Below, in pieces: positions 1-6,069 of a stretch of DNA of 9,355 nt (positions are counted from its first letter, which is position 1; every line of letters starts with the position of its first letter). Position numbers and translations under genes: made by a program. This DNA is from Snowella sp031396835 (lineage in GTDB: Bacteria; Cyanobacteriota; Cyanobacteriia; Cyanobacteriales; Microcystaceae): positions 1 to 9,355 of the forward strand of contig JANNLO010000213.1 in assembly GCA_031396835.1 (NCBI GenBank), given 5' to 3'. Under the pieces are notes generated by a model that saw only the letters and a list, made by a program, of their open reading frames with translations, did not search any database and had not been told where the DNA came from.

Positions 1-132
1 GCATCTAAAAATATAGAGATGGTCGGGATGGGATATCGCCACGACCTTAAACGGATGCAGAGGGATTGTAAGACTACTTCGGTAGCGGTTCCCGTTGAAG
101 CGTCAAGAATCACCGTACCTTTAGGTCGGTGA
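1..132 (+). CDS. TnpB-like RNA-guided nuclease of an IS200/IS605 element, C-terminal fragment
   Basis: This is an open frame from the first base to TGA at 130-132, giving 43 residues that begin ASKNIEMVGMGYRHDLKR and end PVEASRITVPLGR. The opening Ala-Ser-Lys-Asn-Ile resembles the residues just after the third RuvC motif of TnpB (DRDxNAxxNI), so the last catalytic Asp would lie just outside the window. The rest would be the variable basic tail. In many cyanobacterial tnpB genes the last codons are formed by the terminal hairpin, as here. TnpB proteins are RNA-guided DNA nucleases that promote retention of their element. Nothing can be said about whether the whole gene is intact. It is about 10% of a usual ~400-residue TnpB. 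Confidence 0.55.
   Translation, partial: ASKNIEMVGMGYRHDLKRMQRDCKTTSVAVPVEASRITVPLGR
110..132 (+). repeat. Terminal stem-loop of the IS200/IS605-type element
   Basis: The arms TCACCG-T-ACCT (110-120) and AGGT-CGGTGA (123-132) pair over 10 bp with one bulged T and a tiny loop. The hairpin includes the tnpB-like stop codon. In this family such a stem-loop is the right-end structure recognised by TnpA and also the 3' part of the guide (omega) RNA, whose guide segment would be the bases downstream of about 140. The pairing is seen in the sequence. The role is inferred from the family. Confidence 0.6.
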
Positions 133-259
133 GTATGTCAAGAACAAATTCAAAAGTTTGTTAAAGAAAATCGTTAAAAATCTTAGTGGCTATCAACTTC
201 AAGAAAATGGTCTTGATGGTATTATTTTTGTCCTGTTATCTTCAACTCAACTAATCAGC
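133..259. other. Intergenic, AT-rich, between the IS end and the acetyltransferase stop codon
   Basis: No gene is visible. Two weak inverted repeats are present: AACAAA/TTTGTT (143-148, 157-162) and TCAAGA/TCTTGA (199-204, 211-216). Either could help end leftward transcription of the acetyltransferase gene, but neither has a GC-rich stem followed by a T tract on the minus strand, so I do not call a terminator. Confidence 0.4.
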
Positions 260-712
260 TTAAATTAGGAACTTTATCATTTTAATATGCAAAATTTCTG
301 CTTCTAAAAAAGTTTTTCCAACAGGCTGAAAACCTAAAGTTTGATAAAAATTTATCAGATAAGATTGAGCATGAATAATAATTTGTTCATACTGATTTTT
401 AAGGGTAATAAGTGCGATCGCTTGAATCATTAATTGACGGCCAATTCCCTGATTTCGAGCAGAAATAAGAACAGCTAAACGTTCAATTTTTATTGTTACT
501 ATATCAATTTCTCGAATGCGTAGAGTTCCAACTGGTTCGTTATTAAAATAAGCTAATAAATGTTGTGAAACTGCATCTAAGCCATCAAATTCAAGCTCTT
601 CAGCAACGTTTTGTTCTTGTTGAAAAACCCTACGACGAATCTGTTCTAGAGCCTGAGTTTCTTGGGAATAACTAACAAGTTTGATTTTAATATTTTCAGG
701 CATTGAAATCAT
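260..712 (-). CDS. GNAT-family N-acetyltransferase (YjcF/ElaA-like)
   Basis: A 150-residue cytosolic protein of normal length for a single GNAT domain, which transfers an acetyl group from acetyl-CoA to an amine. The acetyl-CoA pyrophosphate-binding loop is R86-NQGIG-91, preceded by the strand KIERLAVL (75-82). The C-terminal NFYQTLGF (121-128) contains Tyr123, the usual general-acid position. The N-terminal VFQQEQNV...ELEFDGLD (29-46) is the pattern of the YjcF/ElaA-like subgroup, whose substrates are mostly unknown. The first ATG (712) gives a 17-bp overlap with the upstream gene. The ATG at codon 4 (703) gives an 8-bp overlap and is equally plausible, and neither has a clear Shine-Dalgarno sequence. 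The overlap suggests translational coupling with the 84-residue protein upstream. Substrate is not predictable. Confidence 0.85.
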   Translation of the reverse strand: MISMPENIKIKLVSYSQETQALEQIRRRVFQQEQNVAEELEFDGLDAVSQHLLAYFNNEPVGTLRIREIDIVTIKIERLAVLISARNQGIGRQLMIQAIALITLKNQYEQIIIHAQSYLINFYQTLGFQPVGKTFLEAEILHIKMIKFLI

Positions 713-950
713 TCAATTGAGGCAAAGAACCCCAAGCTTGAGCCACCATTTTACTCAACCAATTGCGTTGCACTCCATCCAAAACAGTATCTTCTTCCAA
801 CACTTCCGCCGTCAAATCATCTAAAGACTGACCACGCAATCGGGCTAAACGAACAATTCCTGCGATCGCCAAAGCAATCAACTCCTCATTTACAGGGCGA
901 TCGCGGAGTGAAATAATTTCTTCTGGGCTGGCGGGAATAGGATAGTGCAT
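696..950 (-). CDS. Small conserved-looking protein of unknown function (84 aa)
   Basis: I do not recognise a named family. The 84-residue product has no signal peptide, membrane segment or metal-binding Cys/His cluster. It looks mostly helical: an Ala/Ile/Leu-rich helix (about residues 21-38, EELIALAIAGIVRLARLR), an acidic middle (GQSLDDLTAEVLEEDTVLDG, 40-59) and a third helix (VQRNWLSKMVAQAWGSL, 60-76). The start is the ATG at 950, just downstream of a possible -10 box at 994-989. It is probably real: it has a credible promoter, cyanobacterial composition including two HIP1 octamers (862-869, 897-904), and its end overlaps the start of the acetyltransferase gene, forming a two-gene leftward operon. 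A regulatory or scaffold role would be a guess. Confidence 0.7.
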   Translation of the reverse strand: MHYPIPASPEEIISLRDRPVNEELIALAIAGIVRLARLRGQSLDDLTAEVLEEDTVLDGVQRNWLSKMVAQAWGSLPQLNDFNA

Positions 951-988
951 AAAACTGGACTCAACGGGAACAGAAACCTAGATAATGG

Positions 989-994
989 ATCATA
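989..994 (-). promoter_or_regulatory. Candidate -10 box of the leftward two-gene operon
   Basis: On the minus strand the hexamer reads TATGAT, five of six matches to TATAAT, 38 bases upstream of the ATG at 950. The corresponding -35 region is weak (TTAATC or TAATCT) and lies inside the TTAA-rich repeats at 1009-1030. An activator binding there could compensate. This is a pattern match only. Confidence 0.35.
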
Positions 995-998
995 GCGG

Positions 999-1027
999 TT
1001 GACGCTTCTTAAGATTAAGTTAATTTT
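999..1027 (+). promoter_or_regulatory. Candidate promoter of the cruA-like gene
   Basis: TTGACG at 999-1004 matches five of six bases of the -35 consensus. At 16-17 bp spacing the -10 region is only TAATTT or AATTTT, a poor match. The tandem repeat at 1009-1030 fills the spacer and the -10 region, so a bound regulator would directly affect this promoter. Low-certainty pattern match. Confidence 0.3.
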
Positions 1028-1048
1028 AAGAATGTAACGAAATCTTAA
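1009..1048. repeat. Tandem 11-bp direct repeat and flanking inverted repeat, possible operator
   Basis: TTAAGATTAAG (1009-1019) is followed directly by TTAATTTTAAG (1020-1030), matching at 9 of 11 positions, i.e. one helical turn per unit. TTAAGATT (1009-1016) is also inverted as AATCTTAA (1041-1048), and CTTAACTT follows at 1044-1051. Direct repeats at helical spacing are typical of response-regulator operators. TTAA cores with 11-bp spacing recall cyanobacterial Pho-box-type sites, but the match is imperfect and the region is AT-rich. The site lies between two divergent genes and could serve both. Confidence 0.35.
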
Positions 1049-1066
1049 CTTATTTTTTAATAAACC

Positions 1067-3100
1067 GTGACAGTATTTTTTCGTAATTCCCGTCTATTGC
1101 CAATGATTCAGATGCGTGAAATCCTTTATATTGAAGTCCCAACTCCTGATATTGACGCTGTACGAAACTGGCTACAGCACATTTGGCAACCGATTATTGG
1201 GGTTAAAGTCTTGACACCAGAAGGTTTGAGGCTGATTGAGAAATCTAATCTAAAAAAAAGCAGCGAATTATCATTATTTATTTGGTCGGTTCAACGCACA
1301 ACTTATTTAAAAATATTTCGTTGGGGAAAAACGGTTTTTTCTCAGGAATCAGCAATTAGTCAAAATTTAGTCAGAGAAATTCGAGCAAAATTTCCCATCA
1401 CTTATCCAGCACCGCCTGATATTGATTTATCTGAACAATCTATTTTTGAAGCTTTAGCCCCTTATTATCCTCAAACTGTCCACTTTTTCCAAAAAATGCC
1501 CCAGGGAGAATACGATCTACAACGAGTTTATTGGTGGGAAAAACGCTGGCGTGAAAGTGTTCGCAATCCCCAAACCCCCAAACAAGTTATTTTCGAGAGT
1601 GAGTCGGTAACGGAAATTGAGGGAACTTTTTATGATCTAATTTATATTGGCGGCGCTTTAGGTGCGGTTCATGCAGCAGTCATGGCTAAATTAGGTTATC
1701 GAGTGTTATTGATCGAAAGATTACCCTTTGGGCGGATGAATCGGGAATGGAATATTTCGCGTTCGGAATTTCAACGTTTGATTGAATTAGGATTATTTAC
1801 GGAAGCAGAATTTGAAAGTTTAATTGCAAGGGAATATGAAGACGGATTTAATAAATTTTTTGATGGCAATAATCCAACCCATTTAAAAGCCTCAGTTTTA
1901 CATACACCAACAGTCTTAAATATTGCCCTTGATTCTGCTAAATTATTAGAACTTTGTGGAGAAAAATTACGAAAAGCAAACGGAGAAATTTGGGATGAAA
2001 CGGAATTTATTCGTGCAGATTTAGATTCTCAAAAAGTAACACTTCAGTTAATTCATTTACCTACTAAAAATTCAAAAAAAGTTCAAGGAAGATTGCTAAT
2101 TGATGCAATGGGAACCGCTTCCCCGATTGCCTGGCAGTTAAATGGATCGAATACTTTTGATAGTGTTTGTCCGACTGTGGGAGCAGTTATTGAAGGCATT
2201 AATTCTGATATTTGGAATACTAAATATGGAGATGTACTTAATTCTCATGGAGACATTTCACGGGGAAGACAATTAATTTGGGAATTATTTCCTGGTTCAG
2301 GGGATGAATTGACTTTTTATCTGTTTCATTATCATCAAGTTAATCCCGAAAATCCTGGATCATTATTAGAAATGTATGAAGATTTTTTCACAATTTTGCC
2401 TGAATATCGTCGTTGTGATCTCGAAAAATTAACTTGGAAAAAGCCGACTTTCGGTTATATTCCAGGACATTTCAGTACAAATAAAAGCGATCGCAAAGTA
2501 GCATTTGATCGGTTATTAGCGATCGGAGATGCCGCATCCTTGCAATCTCCTTTAGTTTTCACAGGATTTGGTTCTTTAGTGCGAAATTTAGGGCGTTTAA
2601 CCGATTTATTAGATACAGCATTAAAATATGATTTATTGACAGGCAAAGATTTAAACCAAATTCGCGCTTATCAGAGTAATATTGCCGTAACTTGGCTTTT
2701 TTCCAAAGGAATGATGGTTCCAACTGGCAAAATGTTACCGCCTGAACGAGTTAATGCCATGCTCAATACTTTTTTCGGATTATTAGCCGATTCGACTCCC
2801 GATGTTGCGGAAACTTTTATTAAAGATAAAACAACTTGGCCGATGTTCAGCCGTTTGGCCTTAAAAGCCGCCCGAAAAAATCCTGCACTCTTACTCTGGA
2901 TTTGGGAAATGGCGGGAACTCAAGATTTATTGCGCTGGCTTGGTGTTTATGCTGAATTTACGGTCGATTCTTTGCAAAAATTATTCCTCAAGCCTTGGTA
3001 TGTCCAATGGTTAAAAAAATCTCAACCTTGGTTAGAAAGTCGTTATCCTAGGATTTGGCTGAAATTATTGAGTTTGCGTTATCGATTGTTAAATATTTAA
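1067..3100 (+). CDS. cruA: CruA-type lycopene cyclase homologue (FAD-dependent, CruA/CruP group)
   Basis: The 677-residue product has an N-terminal domain of about 185 residues, then a flavoprotein fold. The dinucleotide-binding segment YDLIYIGGALGAVHAA (GGALGA 195-200) ends its second strand at Glu217. It is followed by the group signature GRMNREWNIS (222-231), and a second FAD-contact motif, IGDAA, lies at 486-490. CruA/CruP proteins cyclise lycopene ends to beta-ionone rings on the way to gamma/beta-carotene and glycosylated xanthophylls. The long N-terminal domain and the GRMNREWNIS context favour CruA over the shorter CruP. The GTG at 1067 is the longest start, but ATG at 1103 (codon 13) or 1112 (codon 16, MREILYIEVPTP) is plausible and leaves a more natural N-terminus. 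No transmembrane segment is obvious. The gene stands alone and converges on cysE. The group assignment is fairly sure. Actual cyclase activity is not provable from sequence. Confidence 0.75.
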   Translation: MTVFFRNSRLLPMIQMREILYIEVPTPDIDAVRNWLQHIWQPIIGVKVLTPEGLRLIEKSNLKKSSELSLFIWSVQRTTYLKIFRWGKTVFSQESAISQNLVREIRAKFPITYPAPPDIDLSEQSIFEALAPYYPQTVHFFQKMPQGEYDLQRVYWWEKRWRESVRNPQTPKQVIFESESVTEIEGTFYDLIYIGGALGAVHAAVMAKLGYRVLLIERLPFGRMNREWNISRSEFQRLIELGLFTEAEFESLIAREYEDGFNKFFDGNNPTHLKASVLHTPTVLNIALDSAKLLELCGEKLRKANGEIWDETEFIRADLDSQKVTLQLIHLPTKNSKKVQGRLLIDAMGTASPIAWQLNGSNTFDSVCPTVGAVIEGINSDIWNTKYGDVLNSHGDISRGRQLIWELFPGSGDELTFYLFHYHQVNPENPGSLLEMYEDFFTILPEYRRCDLEKLTWKKPTFGYIPGHFSTNKSDRKVAFDRLLAIGDAASLQSPLVFTGFGSLVRNLGRLTDLLDTALKYDLLTGKDLNQIRAYQSNIAVTWLFSKGMMVPTGKMLPPERVNAMLNTFFGLLADSTPDVAETFIKDKTTWPMFSRLALKAARKNPALLLWIWEMAGTQDLLRWLGVYAEFTVDSLQKLFLKPWYVQWLKKSQPWLESRYPRIWLKLLSLRYRLLNI

Positions 3101-3106
3101 TTTAAA

Positions 3107-3871
3107 TTAGGACGTTCCACCCAAAAACTCCTCAATTTCGCGATCGCCTAAACGACAAGTACGGCCATTGCTCACTGATATATTCTCAGAACAAGAACGA
3201 TACAAAGCTTCTGAAACCGAATCCAATTCACGACTACGAGACTCTTTTAATTCTTCAACTTGTTTTTCTAATGATTCGATGCGTTCAACCAAAAGGCGAA
3301 TAACCGTCGCTTCCGAGTCGGGCAAATTTCCATGCTCCAATGGATTGACTTTAACCCCAGAACGATGAACCATTCGACCTGGCACTCCCACCACTGTACA
3401 ATCCGACGGCACATCCCGCAAAACCACCGAACCCGCTCCCACTCGCACATTATCTCCCAGAGAAATATTGCCTAAAACCTTTGCGCCTGCCCCAATCACG
3501 ACATTTTCGCCGAGAGTTGGATGGCGTTTACCGTGTTCTTTGCCCGTTCCGCCCAGGGTGACACCTTGATAAATCAGGGCATAATCGCCAATAATCGCCG
3601 TTTCTCCGATAACTACTCCCATACCGTGATCAATAAAGACACTTTGACCAATTTCCGCGCCAGGATGGATTTCAACTCCCGTTAAAAAACGAGCAATATG
3701 GGACAGAAAACGGGGAATAAAGGGTATGTTAAGACGATACAGCCGATGGGAAACCCGATGGAACATCAGAGCCTGAAAACCAGGGTAACAAAACAGCACC
3801 TCAAACCCATTACGAGCAGCCGGGTCGCGTTCAAAGATGATGCGATAGTCAGCGATGAGTGAGGATAGCAC
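3107..3871 (-). CDS. cysE: Serine O-acetyltransferase (CysE)
   Basis: Makes O-acetylserine from serine and acetyl-CoA, the committed step of cysteine synthesis. The 254-residue protein is the short type with a reduced N-terminal helical region (1-65), starting MLSSLIADYRIIFERDPAAR. A left-handed beta-helix of hexapeptide repeats covers about 66-165. The catalytic Asp-His pair is D81-H82 in FIDHGMGVVIGET, and H117 in GKRHPTLG matches the second essential His. From about 190 there is a charged, coiled-coil-like segment (RLLVERIESLEKQVEELKES) and a Cys-containing tail ending EEFLGGTS. The terminal Ile that inserts into the CysK active site in the classical cysteine synthase complex is absent. 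The start is GTG at 3871 with AAGGGA upstream. The gene is monocistronic as far as can be seen, with its 3' end 6 bp from the convergent cruA-like gene. Confidence 0.95.
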   Translation of the reverse strand: MLSSLIADYRIIFERDPAARNGFEVLFCYPGFQALMFHRVSHRLYRLNIPFIPRFLSHIARFLTGVEIHPGAEIGQSVFIDHGMGVVIGETAIIGDYALIYQGVTLGGTGKEHGKRHPTLGENVVIGAGAKVLGNISLGDNVRVGAGSVVLRDVPSDCTVVGVPGRMVHRSGVKVNPLEHGNLPDSEATVIRLLVERIESLEKQVEELKESRSRELDSVSEALYRSCSENISVSNGRTCRLGDREIEEFLGGTS

Positions 3872-3880
3872 TAGAATAAT

Positions 3881-3886
3881 TCCCTT
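3881..3886 (-). promoter_or_regulatory. Ribosome binding site of cysE
   Basis: On the minus strand AAGGGA lies 9 bases before the GTG at 3871, which supports that GTG as the start rather than a later internal codon. Confidence 0.5.
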
Positions 3887-3957
3887 GATTACAAAAAATA
3901 CTTTTTGACTATTTTATCCTTTATCGTTGTTGTTCGGGGTCTTTTCTGCCGCTATTG

Positions 3958-3976
3958 TCAACTGACGTCAGCTTGA
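3958..3976. promoter_or_regulatory. Palindrome centred on TGACGTCA, possible operator
   Basis: The core CTGACGTCAG (3962-3971) is a perfect 10-bp palindrome. With one extra C at 3972, the flanks TCAA (3958-3961) and TTGA (3973-3976) are also inverted, so the symmetry spans about 18 bp. On the minus strand it overlaps TTGACA (3961-3956), so a dimeric repressor here would cover a cysE -35 element. The site is also about 250 bp upstream of kaiC. The regulator is unknown. Confidence 0.4.
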
Positions 3977-4094
3977 TAAGTTCGTCCTATCCCTATGAAC
4001 TTTAATTACAGGCCTTCCAAAAGTGTTATGGCGCATAGAATTGTTGAGTATCATGTAAGTAAATTGCCTTAAAATCTCAATCCCTTATTTTATA

Positions 4095-4110
4095 AGACTT
4101 TTGCGAGTCT
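4095..4110 (+). repeat. Small inverted repeat upstream of the candidate kaiC promoter
   Basis: AGACT (4095-4099) and AGTCT (4106-4110) flank the six bases TTTGCG, and AGACT recurs at 4114-4118 just before the candidate -10 box. The repeat sits where a -35 element would be expected. It could be an operator half-site pair or chance. Confidence 0.25.
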
Positions 4111-4120
4111 GTTAGACTAA

Positions 4121-4126
4121 TATACT
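4121..4126 (+). promoter_or_regulatory. Candidate -10 box for the kai cluster
   Basis: TATACT matches five of six bases of TATAAT and lies about 100 bases upstream of the kaiC ATG. No good -35 hexamer sits 16-18 bp upstream, so the promoter would be weak or activator-dependent. Pattern match only. Confidence 0.3.
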
Positions 4127-4224
4127 GGTTTGAAGTCGCCCCTTAGCAAGGAAGATTTAGAGGCATAAAACCTAAAAAAATTTATTAAAAATTCAATTTT
4201 AAAACACTAAACTTTTAAACTCTC

Positions 4225-5922
4225 ATGAAAAATAATAATTATCCCCAAATACCTAAATGCCGAACGGGTATTCAAGGACTCGATGAAATTACCAATGGCG
4301 GCTTACCCCAGGGCAGACCCACTTTGATCTGTGGAGGGGCGGGTTGCGGTAAGACCCTATTTGGGGTGGAGTTTCTTGTTCGGGGTGCGACATTGTATGA
4401 AGAACCAGGGGTTTTGATGACCTTTGAGGAAACTGCGTCTGAAATTACTCAAAACGTGACATCTTTGGGCTGGAATTTGAAGGAGCTGATCGACAACAAT
4501 CAACTCTTGATTGATCATGTTCACGTTGAATCTGGTGAAATGCAGGAAACAGGAGAATATAATCTGGAAGCCTTAATTATTCGCTTAGATTACGCAATCA
4601 AAAAAGTTGGTGCTAAACGGGTATTTTTGGATACAATTGAAGTCTTATTTTCCGCTTTATCTGATGCTAATCTTGTCCGTTCAGAATTGCGGCGTTTATT
4701 TGGTTGGTTAAAAAGCCAAGGTATGACGGCTTTAATCACGGGTGAACGGGGAGAGCATAGTTTAACCCGTCAAGGTTTAGAAGAATATGTTTCGGATTGT
4801 GTGATCGGATTAGAACAAAAAACCATTGATGAGTTGGCAACCCGAACTTTGCAAATTGTCAAATATCGAGGCTCGCGTCATAGCAATAATGAGTATCCTT
4901 TTTTGATTGAAGAAAATGGAATTTCGGTCTTACCCATTACTTCTTTAACCTTGGAGCATACAGTTTCTAATGAAAGAATTTCAACAGGCATTCCAGAACT
5001 CGATATTATGTTTGATGGACAAGGTTATTTTCGGGGTAGTAGTATTCTTGTGACAGGGAAAGCAGGAACAGGAAAAACAACTTTGGCGGCTTATTTTGCC
5101 CAATCAACCTGTTTGCGAGGAGAACGGTGTTTATATTTAGCAACGGAAGAATCGCCTCAACAAATTGTTCGCAATTTAACTTCAGTTGGTTTTGATTTAA
5201 ATGTTTATATTGAACAGGGTTTATTACAATTTGATGCAGTTCGTTCCACCAATTACAACTTAGAAATGCGGTTGTTTAAAGTCCATCGCTGGATAGAAAG
5301 TTTTGCTCCTACTACTATCATTATTGATCCTATGAGTAGTTTGATTCTCAGTGGAAGCTTGATCCAAACTAAGAATTTTTTCACGCGCTTAATTGACTTT
5401 TTAAAGAGCAAGCAAATCACGATTTTTTTGACGGATTTAACTCCTGGTGAGGGGGATGTGGAGCATGAAGGGGCGGCCATTCGGATCTCTTCTTTGATGG
5501 ATACTTGGATAGATCTTCAAGTCATCAAGACGAATGGGGAGCGTAATCGGATTCTCTATATTCTCAAGTCTCGTGGGATGGCGCACTCTAATCAATTACG
5601 AGAATTTATCTTAACTAATGATGGCGTAACGTTGGTCGAGGCTTACATCGGAGAAGGTAATGTATTAACAGGAACTGAACGTATGAATAAAGAAATAGAA
5701 AATAAATTAATTGCTAAGCAAATAACACAAAAATTTGAACTAAAAAAACGAGAATTTGAGCAAGAAAAATATCTCTTAGAAGCTCAGTTGAAGGCTCTAC
5801 AAATGCAGTTGTTTAATAAGGATGCAGAATTGGTTTTATCAATACAGGAAGAAGAAGAACGCATAAAAATGTTAATTGAGCGGCAGAAATTTATGAAGGC
5901 GTTGCGTGAGGCTCATCGATAA
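4225..5922 (+). CDS. kaiC: KaiC2-type circadian clock ATPase/kinase homologue
   Basis: The 565-residue protein has two RecA-like domains. CI (about 8-240) has Walker A GGAGCGKT (37-44), catalytic E68-E69 in MTFEET, and VFLDT as Walker B. CII (about 247-480) has Walker A GKAGTGKT (278-285), E308-E309 in ATEES, and IIIDP. CI ends with KYRGSRHSNNEYPF, closely like canonical KaiC. At the KaiC phosphorylation site (HISTITDT in Synechococcus) it reads RISSLMDT, giving a Ser422-Ser423 pair, so autokinase activity is plausible. Beyond about 481 the KaiA-binding tail is replaced by an ~80-residue charged coiled coil (ENKLIAKQ...LREAHR). These traits, and kaiB downstream without kaiA, point to the KaiC2 lineage. 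The protein should form hexamers and bind KaiB through CI. The next gene is 213 bp downstream on the same strand. Family is certain, subgroup likely, rhythmicity unknown. Confidence 0.93.
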   Translation: MKNNNYPQIPKCRTGIQGLDEITNGGLPQGRPTLICGGAGCGKTLFGVEFLVRGATLYEEPGVLMTFEETASEITQNVTSLGWNLKELIDNNQLLIDHVHVESGEMQETGEYNLEALIIRLDYAIKKVGAKRVFLDTIEVLFSALSDANLVRSELRRLFGWLKSQGMTALITGERGEHSLTRQGLEEYVSDCVIGLEQKTIDELATRTLQIVKYRGSRHSNNEYPFLIEENGISVLPITSLTLEHTVSNERISTGIPELDIMFDGQGYFRGSSILVTGKAGTGKTTLAAYFAQSTCLRGERCLYLATEESPQQIVRNLTSVGFDLNVYIEQGLLQFDAVRSTNYNLEMRLFKVHRWIESFAPTTIIIDPMSSLILSGSLIQTKNFFTRLIDFLKSKQITIFLTDLTPGEGDVEHEGAAIRISSLMDTWIDLQVIKTNGERNRILYILKSRGMAHSNQLREFILTNDGVTLVEAYIGEGNVLTGTERMNKEIENKLIAKQITQKFELKKREFEQEKYLLEAQLKALQMQLFNKDAELVLSIQEEEERIKMLIERQKFMKALREAHR

Positions 5923-5960
5923 TATTGATTAATATTAATTGATAATAAAAAAACTCATTC

Positions 5961-5974
5961 TAGGCGATCGCCTA
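5961..5974. repeat. Extended HIP1 palindrome downstream of kaiC
   Basis: TAGGCGATCGCCTA is a perfect 14-bp palindrome containing the HIP1 octamer (5964-5971), 38 bp after the kaiC stop codon. It could form a GC-rich hairpin, but no T tract follows, so it is better read as one of the many HIP1 copies than as an intrinsic terminator. Confidence 0.5.
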
Positions 5975-6032
5975 AACCTTAAACTGTGATAAATCTAAAT
6001 AGCATTATTTTAAACCTTTAATGCTTGGTAAT

Positions 6033-6069
6033 AAGGAGCTTAAGCCCCTTGCCTCTATAAACTTTAGAG
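6033..6069 (+). repeat. Two adjacent inverted repeats between kaiC and kaiB
   Basis: AAGGAGCTTAAGCCCCTT (6033-6050) is an 18-bp palindrome with a single mismatched pair. Three bases later CTCTA (6053-6057) and TAGAG (6065-6069) flank a seven-base loop. They lie 67-103 bp before the kaiB start. They could be an mRNA processing or attenuation structure that sets kaiC against kaiB levels, or an operator for a separate kaiB promoter. No clear -10 box follows and no T tract marks a terminator. Confidence 0.35.

Larger units (their letters stand above)
1..140 (+). mobile_element. Right end of an IS200/IS605-type insertion sequence (partial)
   Basis: The first ~140 bases combine a TnpB-like C-terminal reading frame ending at 132 with a hairpin that overlaps the stop codon, followed by GTATGTCAA. 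A tnpB tail running into a stem-loop and a short GTGTCAA-like end is the usual right-end arrangement of IS200/IS605 elements in cyanobacteria. The rest of the element lies outside the window. The exact boundary is not determined and 140 is an estimate. No tnpA is visible, so the element may carry only tnpB. The family assignment comes from remembered patterns, not a search. Confidence 0.6.
3872..4224. other. Divergent intergenic region between cysE and the kai cluster
   Basis: These 353 bases carry no convincing gene. They hold the cysE ribosome binding site (3881-3886), a minus-strand TTGACA (3961-3956) without a well-spaced -10, a palindrome at 3958-3976, a small hairpin at 4095-4110 and a TATACT box at 4121-4126. 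From 4165 to the kaiC start the sequence is very A/T rich. There is no recognisable Shine-Dalgarno sequence just upstream of the ATG at 4225, so kaiC translation may be weak or depend on an unstructured leader. Confidence 0.5.

Noticed and set aside
143..216. Two AT-rich hairpins as terminators of the acetyltransferase operon
   Set aside because: The stems are only 6 bp, low in GC, and no T tract follows on the minus strand.
1044..1063. Pho box (SphR site) before the cruA-like gene
   Set aside because: CTTAACTT fits one 8-bp unit, but the neighbouring units at 11-bp spacing fit poorly. Reported only as an unassigned repeat.
2455..2646. Antisense open frame within the cruA-like gene, and similar frames opposite cysE, kaiC and the GGDEF-EAL gene
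   Set aside because: They lie wholly inside strong conserved genes, encode no recognisable protein and have no ribosome binding sites.
3098..3110. Shared bidirectional terminator between the cruA-like gene and cysE
   Set aside because: The 6-bp gap and its AT-rich surroundings have no GC-rich stem.
4028..4072. Micro-ORF MAHRIVEYHVSKLP upstream of kaiC
   Set aside because: It has only 14 codons with no Shine-Dalgarno sequence and no sign of leader-peptide codon bias, so it is most likely chance.
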